From Verrucomicrobiota bacterium (GTDB lineage: Bacteria; Verrucomicrobiota; Verrucomicrobiia; Limisphaerales; UBA1096): a DNA stretch of 9,905 nucleotides. Below, in pieces: positions 1 through 5,740 of the stretch. Both the position numbers and the translations under genes were made by a program. The stretch's first letter is position 1. Each line of letters starts with the position of its first letter. The stretch covers positions 1 through 9,905 of the forward strand of contig JASLKI010000102.1 of NCBI GenBank assembly GCA_030747575.1. Direction: 5' to 3'. The notes under the pieces are model-generated. The model was not told the origin of the DNA, made no database searches, and worked only from the letters and a program-made list of their open reading frames with translations.

Positions 1-1263
1 ACCCGCCGCCGATTCGTCCAGCAAGGTGTGTTCACCATACTCGCCGCCGGGAGTGCCCGCACGTATGCCGCCAACGAGCGGCTCGACATCGGCATCGTCG
101 GCGTGGCCAACCGGGCCAAGGCCAACCTCAACGGCGTCGCCGGCGAGAATATCGTCGGCCTGTGCGACGTGGACAGCAACTTCCTCGCCCACGAGGCCGA
201 GCGTTTCCCGAGGGCCAAGCGCTACGCCGATTTTCGCCAGATGATCGGGCTCGAAAAGCTCGACGCGCTCGTCGTCAGCACGCCGGACCACACCCACGCC
301 GTCGCAACCGCCGCCGGGCTGCACAACGGCCTGCATGTTTACTGCGAAAAACCGCTGACGCGCACGGTGTCCGAGTGCCGCGCCGTCACCGAGTTGGCTC
401 GGCGCAAAAAGCTCGTCACGCAAATGGGCACGCAGATTCACGCCGGCGACAACTACAGGCGCGTCGTCGAGTTGCTACGCGCGGGCGCCATCGGCTCGGT
501 AAAGGAGGTTCACGTCTGGGTCGGCTCAAACATGGGCGGCGGCTCTCGCGGGAATGCGAAGCACAAAGTTCCCGCCAGCCTTGATTACGATCTCTGGCTT
601 GGGCCGACCCGTTATCACGTTCCGTATCACCCGACTCACCATCCGTTCAGTTGGCGGCAGTGGTGGGACTTCGCCGGAGGCTCGCTTGCCGACTTGGGCT
701 GCCACCACATCGACCTGAGCCACTGGGCGCTTGGGCTGCAGCACCCCAGTCGAATCGAGGTCGTCAAGGGCCCTAAGCCGGACGCCGAGGCCACACCGTA
801 CTCGTTGGTGGTTAATTTCCATTACAAAGCCCACGGCAAACAACCCGCCACCAAGCTGTGCTGGTATCACGGCGAACACCGTCCGCCTCACTTCGCCGAG
901 GGACTCCTGCCCAAGTGGGGCAACGGCAGCCTGTTCGTCGGCAGCAACGGCATGTTGCTCGCCGGCTACGACAACCACGTGCTGCTGCCGGAAAAGGATT
1001 TCAGGGATTACGAGCGGCCCGAGCCGAGCATCCCCCGTTCGCTTGGCCATCACCGGGAATGGATTCACGCCATCAAGACCGGCGGTGCCACGACCTGCAA
1101 CTTCGACTATGCCGGGCCGCTGGCCGAAGTGGTGCTGCTTGGCAACATCGCCCACCGCACCGGCGCTGCACTAGAGTGGAATCACGGGAAAATGAAACTC
1201 ACCGGCCACCCGGAAGCCGCCGAACTCATGCAGCACATTTACCGCGCCGGCTGGCAGCTTTGA
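1..1263 (+). CDS. Tat-exported Gfo/Idh/MocA family oxidoreductase (5'-truncated by window edge)
   Basis: Predicted NAD(P)-dependent sugar/polyol oxidoreductase; substrate unknown. The frame is open from base 1 with 420 visible residues, so the true start lies upstream. The GTG at 28 is not the start, because the codons before it read TRRRF, the core of a twin-arginine signal, followed by a hydrophobic stretch to about residue 19. Visible landmarks (residue 1 = base 1): nucleotide-binding loop GVANRA at 34-39 in place of the usual GxGxxG, CDVD 55-58, TPDHTHA 94-100, the family lysine in EKP 116-118, and DLGCHHID 231-238, which matches the catalytic Asp/His region. The C-terminus ends in YRAGWQL, as in the paralogue at 8787-9905. 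Only a few N-terminal residues should be missing. The last gene before frr is 64 bases away on the same strand. Family is certain; the exact reaction is not. Confidence 0.93.
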   Translation, partial: TRRRFVQQGVFTILAAGSARTYAANERLDIGIVGVANRAKANLNGVAGENIVGLCDVDSNFLAHEAERFPRAKRYADFRQMIGLEKLDALVVSTPDHTHAVATAAGLHNGLHVYCEKPLTRTVSECRAVTELARRKKLVTQMGTQIHAGDNYRRVVELLRAGAIGSVKEVHVWVGSNMGGGSRGNAKHKVPASLDYDLWLGPTRYHVPYHPTHHPFSWRQWWDFAGGSLADLGCHHIDLSHWALGLQHPSRIEVVKGPKPDAEATPYSLVVNFHYKAHGKQPATKLCWYHGEHRPPHFAEGLLPKWGNGSLFVGSNGMLLAGYDNHVLLPEKDFRDYERPEPSIPRSLGHHREWIHAIKTGGATTCNFDYAGPLAEVVLLGNIAHRTGAALEWNHGKMKLTGHPEAAELMQHIYRAGWQL

Positions 1264-1266
1264 CCG

Positions 1267-1303
1267 GCGCTTGGACAAGCGCATGAAAAACTGGCCAAGC
1301 CAG
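1267..1303 (+). other. Two small hairpins between the oxidoreductase and frr
   Basis: The 64-base gap holds two perfect short inverted repeats: GCGCTT (1267-1272) with AAGCGC (1277-1282) around a GGAC loop, then CTGGC (1291-1295) with GCCAG (1299-1303) around CAA. Neither is followed by a T-run, so this is not a standard intrinsic terminator and read-through into frr is possible. A role in transcript processing is inference. No clear Shine-Dalgarno or promoter was found before frr. Confidence 0.35.
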
Positions 1304-1327
1304 CGAGCTGCATGTTAGATTTCTGCC

Positions 1328-1888
1328 ATGCCAATCGATCAAGTACTCAAGGAAACAGAAGAGAAGATGGCCAAGTCCGAAGCGGCCATGATGCACGAGT
1401 TCGAGGGGATCCGCACCGGCAAAGCCAACCCCGCGCTGGTGGAAAGCCTCATGGTGGACGCCTACGGCTCAAGCATGCGCATGCGCGACATGGCTGGCAT
1501 CACTGCCCCCGAGACGCGAATGATCCTAATTCAACCGTGGGACGCCAGCACGGTCGAAGCCATCGCCAAAGCCATTCAGAGTGCCAACCTTGGCCTCAAC
1601 CCGGCGATTGACGGCAAAGTCATCCGCATCGCCCTGCCGGAACTCAGCCAGGAACGGCGCGAGGAACTCGTTAAGGTCGCCAGGAAAGTCACCGAGGACG
1701 GCCGGGTCGCCGTGCGTCACGTCCGCCGCGATGCCAAGGAAGGCCTGAAGAAATCAGCCAAGGAAGCCGGCGTCTCTGAGGACGAAATCAAGGGTGCGGA
1801 AAAACAGGTGCAAAAACTCACCGACGACTGCGTCAAGACACTCGAATCCCACCTTGCCAACAAGGAAAAGGAAATCCTGACGGTGTAA
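1328..1888 (+). CDS. frr: Ribosome recycling factor
   Basis: Cytoplasmic translation factor that, with EF-G, splits the post-termination ribosome so that subunits can be reused. The 186 residues match the usual family length of about 185. Family hallmarks are visible: RTGKANPALVESLMVDAYGS at 29-48, APETRMILIQPWD at 60-72, LGLNPAIDGKVIRI at 88-101, and VAVRHVRRDA at 127-136, which carries the conserved domain I arginines. The C-terminal helix is lysine-rich (EKQVQKLTDDCVKTLE). Domain I is formed by residues about 1-30 and 106-186; the hinged domain II lies between. The ATG at 1328 gives a full-length N-terminus (MPIDQVLKETEEKMAK); no convincing ribosome-binding site precedes it. In many bacteria frr follows tsf and pyrH, but here an oxidoreductase lies upstream. 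The gene ends 7 bases before the convergent yoeB remnant, with no terminator between. Confidence 0.97.
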   Translation: MPIDQVLKETEEKMAKSEAAMMHEFEGIRTGKANPALVESLMVDAYGSSMRMRDMAGITAPETRMILIQPWDASTVEAIAKAIQSANLGLNPAIDGKVIRIALPELSQERREELVKVARKVTEDGRVAVRHVRRDAKEGLKKSAKEAGVSEDEIKGAEKQVQKLTDDCVKTLESHLANKEKEILTV

Positions 1889-1895
1889 TGCATCA

Positions 1896-2039
1896 TCAGT
1901 TTTCGTAATGGTAGCGAAGCTGTGCCACCATCAGTAGGTCACCCTTCACGCGGTAGACCATGCGATGCTCCTCGTTGATGCGGCGCGACCAGTACCGCTT
2001 CAGCAAATGGCGAAACGGATCCGGTTTTCCGATCCTCAC
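1896..2039 (-). pseudogene. yoeB-like toxin remnant (C-terminal half only)
   Basis: Reading the minus strand from 2039 gives about 47 codons ending at TGA (1898-1896). They match the second half of YoeB, the ribosome-dependent mRNA endonuclease of type II toxin-antitoxin systems. Recognisable pieces are GKPDPFRHLLKRYWSRR, INEEHRMVYRV, and the C-terminal RYHY followed by EN. Against E. coli YoeB (84 residues), the catalytic Arg65 (EEHR) and His83 (RYHY) are present and Glu46 is replaced by Asp (KPDP for KPEP). The first about 40 residues are missing. No start codon with a ribosome-binding site supports separate translation, and the upstream antitoxin frame is shifted relative to this one. I read this as a dead toxin fragment left by an internal deletion; the family match is strong despite its shortness. 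Confidence 0.82.
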
Positions 2040-2100
2040 AAACTTCATTGATCATCGCCGCTAAATTTTCTCGAGCTGCCGTGTAGCTAATCGCTTTCAT
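1939..2100 (-). pseudogene. yefM-like antitoxin remnant, N-terminus fused out of frame to yoeB fragment
   Basis: A 53-codon minus-strand ORF starts at ATG 2100-2098 and ends at TGA 1941-1939. Its first 23 residues, MKAISYTAARENLAAMINEV followed by CED, are a typical start of YefM/Phd-type antitoxins, which bind the toxin and repress their own operon. After about base 2032 the ORF runs through yoeB sequence in the wrong frame and yields unrelated residues (ending HQRGASHGLPREG). The remaining roughly 60 antitoxin residues, including the toxin-neutralising C-terminus, are absent. The junction lies at about 2028-2036. Compared with a normal yefM-yoeB pair, roughly 300 bases have been lost. The short chimera may still be transcribed but should not work as an antitoxin. 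Confidence 0.75.
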
Positions 2101-2125
2101 ATGGACGGAATTATGTCCATGTACA
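2101..2125 (-). promoter_or_regulatory. Probable relic YefM operator (TGTACA plus inverted repeat)
   Basis: Immediately upstream of the antitoxin remnant lie an inverted repeat, ATGGAC (2101-2106) with GTCCAT (2115-2120), and a TGTACA palindrome at 2120-2125. In the E. coli yefM-yoeB operon, the YefM operator palindromes share a TGTACA core, so position and core sequence both fit an autoregulatory site. Whether anything still binds is unknown. I could not place a clear -10/-35 pair. Confidence 0.5.
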
Positions 2126-2188
2126 GCATCCTATCTAATTTTGATTTTTGGAGATGGATTCAATGAGTTCTGCCTGAGTTAATTAAGG

Positions 2189-2229
2189 AAATTCTAAATT
2201 CTAAAGTCGAAATCCTAATCAAATTCTAA
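2189..2229. repeat. Four copies of a 9-base AT-rich repeat, AAATYCTAA
   Basis: AAATTCTAA occurs at 2189-2197, overlaps itself at 2196-2204, recurs with one change (AAATCCTAA) at 2210-2218, and appears again at 2221-2229. It resembles simple-sequence expansion in a non-coding gap. No function can be assigned. Confidence 0.65.
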
Positions 2230-2242
2230 TCTAGAAAACAAC

Positions 2243-2270
2243 AATCCGTGTAAATCAGTGAAATCCGTGT
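2243..2270. repeat. Three degenerate tandem units of AATCCGTGT
   Basis: AATCCGTGT (2243-2251), AAATCAGTG (2252-2260) and AAATCCGTGT (2261-2270) lie head to tail. From memory, similar AATCCGTGT-type intergenic motifs occur in other Verrucomicrobia and Planctomycetes genomes, but I cannot verify that here. It sits just past the 3' end of the cytochrome/WD40 gene, where a processing or termination role is conceivable. Confidence 0.6.
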
Positions 2271-2288
2271 CCCATTTTCCTTCGCTCC

Positions 2289-5200
2289 TTACTTTCTCGC
2301 AGCTACTTTGGTTGATTCCGGCGGCGAGTTGAATTTTTGTATGAGTTTTCCGGTGTTGACTTCCCATACACGGAGGATGCCGTCGAAGCCGCCGCCGACT
2401 GCCAGCTTGCCGTCCGGTGTCACGTCGCTGGTGTGCATGAAGCTGCCGGTGTCAGGCAGGCGTCGTACTTCTACGCCGTCTTCCTTGAGGACCTTGACGA
2501 CATTGTCGCCAGCTGAAACGAGCGCCTGTGTGCCGATGCCGAGAAAGTGCACGGATGTGACTTCCTTTTTGAAGCCACCGAACGATTTCTTTTGTTCGCC
2601 GTTGAGGAGGTTCCAGATTTTCACCGCCTTGTCCGCGCCAACGCTGGCCAGCACCCGGCCGTTTCGCTGCCAACTCACGCCGAGCACATGGCCGGTGTGC
2701 CCTTCCAGCGCGCGGAGTTCCCTGCCCCGGTTGGTCTCGAAAATACGAGCGAAGCGGTCGGTGCCACCGGAGGCCAACCGGCTGCCGTCCGGCGAAAAGA
2801 CTAACGAACAGACCGTGTCGCTGTGCGCCTCCGGGATTCGCAACACTTCTGAGCCATCCTCGACGTTCCAAATGTAAATCTCACCGCCGCGCGAAGGGAA
2901 GCCGCCGCCGGTGGCCAGCCTTTGGCCATCGGGGCTGAAGTCGAGCGCAATCACCCGATCTTCAATCGGCGAGTCGTCACCGTCGCCGCCGACCGACTGC
3001 GCCAATGACCACTCCGGCTCCGTGGCCAACACGGCCATCTCCGGCGAGCCTCCTGCCAGGGCCAATCGCCCATCGCTTAACAGCCGAATGAACTGCGCCG
3101 GCCGCCCGGCCGGCGCAACGGGATGCGAACGAGGGCCGTTGGTAGTCGCCCAAGCCTGAACCCGGCCGTCGATCGACAGCGTGTAAATCAGCGATCCGTC
3201 GGCAGAGTACGTGGCGTCGAGGCATTCCTGCATACCCGCAGCTGCAATCGACTTGGCCTCGGCGAGTGCAGCTTCACGCTCGGCGGGCAGTTTGCCGGCC
3301 TCGGCCTGCTCGACCCTGGCTTTTTCCAGGTTCGCCTCGGCTGTTTTTACGTTCTTTCCGGTGAAGCCGACTTCCGACTTGGCCAAGTCGATCTCGCGCG
3401 TGGCTTTGTCGATTGCGCCTCCGGCGTCTACGATTTTTTTATCGAGATTCTTCTTCTCCTCCGGCGTTTTCTTTTTGCGTTCCTCGAGTGCGGCCAATGC
3501 TTTGGTTTTGCCGTCGTGCTCGGCCTCTGCCGGTTTCACTTTTGCCTCGGCGGCGGCGAGCGACTGGGTCGCGGTTTGCAGTTCAGTTGCCGCCTTGGCC
3601 AGTTGCTGCTTGGTCGGCGCGTGCCGATCAAGCACGGCCTCGAACTCGGCGGCCTTGCGCTTGGCCAAGGCGGCAACGGCCTCAGCCTGCGTCGCCATGG
3701 TTTTATCGTCCTTGGCTTTCCCTGAGACAGCGCGCGCTTCTGCCGCGAGTTGCGCGGCGTTTTGCGCGGCTGAGCCAAGCTCCATCAACTCGGAGGACAG
3801 CTTGACCTTGGCGGCAGCGGCTTGAGTCTTGGCCTCGCTGGCCTTGGCCAATGAGTCCTTTGCTTTTGCGGCAAGCGCCTTCGCCGCCTTCAAGGTAGCG
3901 TCGGCCTCGGCCTTGGCTTTTGTTGCCATCTCGATTTTTTTTGGCAGCGCGGCGGTTTCTTCGGCCAGTTTTTTTAGGTCGGCCTCGGCGTTGGTCTTTT
4001 CCTTTGTTTTGTCGGCCAAGGTTTTTTCGTGCTTGGCAAGGGCGTCCGTTGCCTTCTTCGCAGCGTCGTTGTCCTTTTTGAGATCCTTTTCTTTGCTCCC
4101 GACGCTGGCCTTGTGGTAGCCGACTTCGGCCTTCACGAATGCCAACGTCTGCTCAGCCCTTGCCACCGTCTCGGTGGCGAGCGGATTGCCGTGTAACTGC
4201 GCCGTCGATGCCCACTTGTCCGTATCCCAAAGTCTCGCCGTCGGGCCGCCGAGTGTCGCGACCTGTTTGCCATCGACCCGAACCCGCAAACCGGTGATCG
4301 GCGCGCCGTGGTCAATTTCCTTTTCCACTTTGCCGTCCCCGACGTTGAGGACGACCAATTTGTTGTCGGTACGGCCGAGCAACACTTTTGCGCCGCCCGG
4401 CAACGCCGCCAGCGCAGTGATGTCGCCACCCGGTTTCCATTCGTTCACGACTTTGCCGGGGTTGATCGCGGCCCAAATCTTAAGCGCGCCCCCGGGATGC
4501 ACCGTGGCGAGTTGCCCGTCGCTCAGCCAGGCGATGGCTTGCGCAGCCATCGGCGACGACTCACGGGTGATGCGCTCGCCGGTCGCCGTTTCCCAGGTGC
4601 GCACCCGGCCGTCGGCGAAGAGCACGGCGACGCGGTTGCCGCTGGGCGACATCGCCAGTTGCCTGGCGGCTTGGCCTGGGACGTGGTCGCGCCAAAGCGG
4701 CATCCTGCTTGAGAGATTGATCGCCTGAACGCCGCCGGCCGAGCCGGCGGCGACCGCACGCGCTTGGCCAGGCGCGACGCCGATCGCCGTGACCGTCTCG
4801 CCGCCGGGCAGCAGATTGAGCAGTCCGTTCACCGATGGCGGTTGTCGCCTCCAAAGCTTAGCCACACGATACCCGCCGGAGGCCAGGGTTTGGCCATCGG
4901 GGCTGAACGCCAGCGACTGCACCACGTCGCGATGCGCCAAGGTGGTGGTGGCATTGCCCTTGGCCAAGCCGGGGTCAGCAAGGCGTGCGGCCAGTCGGCG
5001 GGTCGGCAGGTGATACACGAAAATCTGGTTGCCGCGTCCGGCGGCGGCGTATTGACCATCGGGCGAAATCGCCGTGGCGTAAATCGGGGCAAGAGCAAAG
5101 GGAATAGGCCGCCATTTCAGTTCCCGCACCACCTGCGCCACCTCGCCCTTGGCGCCCTCGTCGATCCATGACTCGACGAGGCCAAGCTGGCGGGGCGAGA

Positions 5201-5558
5201 GTTTTTTGGCGCTAACTTTGTTTCGACGGGGCGGCATGAACGGTTTCTCGATCTGCCGGACGTGACGCATCAACAGGCTTTCGCCGGCTTTGCCAGGAAC
5301 GACCACCGCGCCGCTCTCGCCGCCCTTGGCGATGGTGGCGGGAGTCTCGAGATTGAGATCGCCCTCGGTGTCCCTGGCATTGTGGCAGGCGAGGCAGTTT
5401 TTCCGGAAGATCGGCAGAATCTCGAGCGCAAAATCGACCGGCTTGTCGCGGCTCAAGACGACGACCTCAAGTCCCGCCGGTTGCCCCGAGGCACTAAGCG
5501 GCAGTCCGGCCGGGATCAAACTCCAAGCCAACATCGTGGTCAGTATCCGATATTTCAT
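2289..5558 (-). CDS. Exported cytochrome c / WD40 repeat protein with a large internal coiled coil
   Basis: 1089 residues. Residues 1-25 form a Sec-type signal peptide (charged start, hydrophobic core, small residues ASG), so the protein is probably periplasmic. Residues about 40-145 are a planctomycete-type cytochrome c domain: heme motif CLACH at 55-59, likely distal methionine M108 in FMPPRR, and the closing WIDEGAKG at 131-138. WD40 repeats follow at about 155-450 (FSPDGQTLASGG 218-229, RLWDTD 443-448). Residues about 462-772 are a long Ala/Lys/Glu coiled coil with no WD features. WD40 repeats resume at about 775-1075 (AHSDTVCSLVFSPDGSRLASGG region 911-932, KIWNLLNG 980-987, RVWEVNTG 1064-1071). 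The ATG at 5558 gives a proper signal peptide; no strong ribosome-binding site precedes it. In these phyla such proteins often neighbour DUF1549/DUF1553 genes, none of which is here. Electron transfer or scaffolding is inference. Confidence 0.92.
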   Translation of the reverse strand: MKYRILTTMLAWSLIPAGLPLSASGQPAGLEVVVLSRDKPVDFALEILPIFRKNCLACHNARDTEGDLNLETPATIAKGGESGAVVVPGKAGESLLMRHVRQIEKPFMPPRRNKVSAKKLSPRQLGLVESWIDEGAKGEVAQVVRELKWRPIPFALAPIYATAISPDGQYAAAGRGNQIFVYHLPTRRLAARLADPGLAKGNATTTLAHRDVVQSLAFSPDGQTLASGGYRVAKLWRRQPPSVNGLLNLLPGGETVTAIGVAPGQARAVAAGSAGGVQAINLSSRMPLWRDHVPGQAARQLAMSPSGNRVAVLFADGRVRTWETATGERITRESSPMAAQAIAWLSDGQLATVHPGGALKIWAAINPGKVVNEWKPGGDITALAALPGGAKVLLGRTDNKLVVLNVGDGKVEKEIDHGAPITGLRVRVDGKQVATLGGPTARLWDTDKWASTAQLHGNPLATETVARAEQTLAFVKAEVGYHKASVGSKEKDLKKDNDAAKKATDALAKHEKTLADKTKEKTNAEADLKKLAEETAALPKKIEMATKAKAEADATLKAAKALAAKAKDSLAKASEAKTQAAAAKVKLSSELMELGSAAQNAAQLAAEARAVSGKAKDDKTMATQAEAVAALAKRKAAEFEAVLDRHAPTKQQLAKAATELQTATQSLAAAEAKVKPAEAEHDGKTKALAALEERKKKTPEEKKNLDKKIVDAGGAIDKATREIDLAKSEVGFTGKNVKTAEANLEKARVEQAEAGKLPAEREAALAEAKSIAAAGMQECLDATYSADGSLIYTLSIDGRVQAWATTNGPRSHPVAPAGRPAQFIRLLSDGRLALAGGSPEMAVLATEPEWSLAQSVGGDGDDSPIEDRVIALDFSPDGQRLATGGGFPSRGGEIYIWNVEDGSEVLRIPEAHSDTVCSLVFSPDGSRLASGGTDRFARIFETNRGRELRALEGHTGHVLGVSWQRNGRVLASVGADKAVKIWNLLNGEQKKSFGGFKKEVTSVHFLGIGTQALVSAGDNVVKVLKEDGVEVRRLPDTGSFMHTSDVTPDGKLAVGGGFDGILRVWEVNTGKLIQKFNSPPESTKVAARK
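3243..4175 (-). other. Coiled-coil segment inside the cytochrome/WD40 protein (residues about 462-772)
   Basis: About 310 residues, dominated by Ala, Lys, Glu, Leu and Asp with almost no aromatic residues and few prolines, separate two blocks of WD40 repeats. The two ends carry a related motif: K-A-E-V-G-Y at 476-481 and K-S-E-V-G-F at 727-732. In both, V, E, L and K follow at matching positions (486/490/493/495 and 737/741/744/746). The spacing is 251 residues, suggesting duplicated ends. Confidence 0.7.
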
Positions 5559-5687
5559 TTCAGGTTACGGGAATGTCTCTTTTTTTGGGCGTGATTGAAA
5601 GCTGTTTTTGGGCGGGGCCGGTGGATGGCCATCGGGTTCGTTCGTCGGTCAGGACGAAAAAAGCAGCCCCGGAATTCATCTCGGGCT

Positions 5688-5715
5688 TTGACTTGCAAAC
5701 AAAAGTGTCTAGAGT
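5688..5715 (+). promoter_or_regulatory. Candidate sigma-70-type promoter for the 5741 oxidoreductase
   Basis: TTGACT (5688-5693) and TAGAGT (5710-5715) are separated by 16 bases, and the second box ends 25 bases before the ATG at 5741. The -35 box is close to consensus; the -10 box is weak. It lies in the 182-base gap between two divergent genes. I could not pick a convincing promoter for the minus-strand gene in the same gap. Confidence 0.4.
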
Positions 5716-5740
5716 GGCGAAAGACAATAGGACGAATATC

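Larger units (their letters stand above)
2126..2288. other. AT-rich intergenic stretch
   Basis: No coding region is supported here. It is markedly more AT-rich than the flanking genes. The only structure I see is the two clusters of short direct repeats listed separately. No hairpin followed by a T-run was found that would terminate the minus-strand gene ending at 2289. Confidence 0.6.

Noticed and set aside
526..1155. Long minus-strand open frame (209 codons) inside the first oxidoreductase
   Set aside because: It lies antisense to a clear Gfo/Idh/MocA gene, has no recognisable domain, and is explained by high-GC codon usage.
1271..1282. 12-base inverted match between 1271-1282 and 7149-7160 (TTGGACAAGCGC)
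   Set aside because: A match this short is expected by chance several times in 10 kb on both strands; it has no flanking extension or shared context.
1896..2100. Functional small protein or intact toxin-antitoxin pair
   Set aside because: Neither the antitoxin C-terminus nor the toxin N-terminus is present and the two parts are in different frames.
3123..3825. Plus-strand open frames of about 200 codons opposite the coiled coil
   Set aside because: Composition (Ala, Ser, Phe, Leu runs) is the complement of the Ala/Lys/Glu-rich coil on the minus strand; no start signal or domain supports them.
5671..5690. Short inverted repeat CCCG/CGGG just upstream of the candidate promoter at 5688
   Set aside because: Only 4-6 pairs with a bulge and no known binding-site match; too weak to call an operator.
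5573..5740. Upstream start at 5573 for the 5741-7081 gene
   Set aside because: It would bury the twin-arginine signal about 70 residues in and lacks a ribosome-binding site, whereas 5741 has AGGA at the right spacing.
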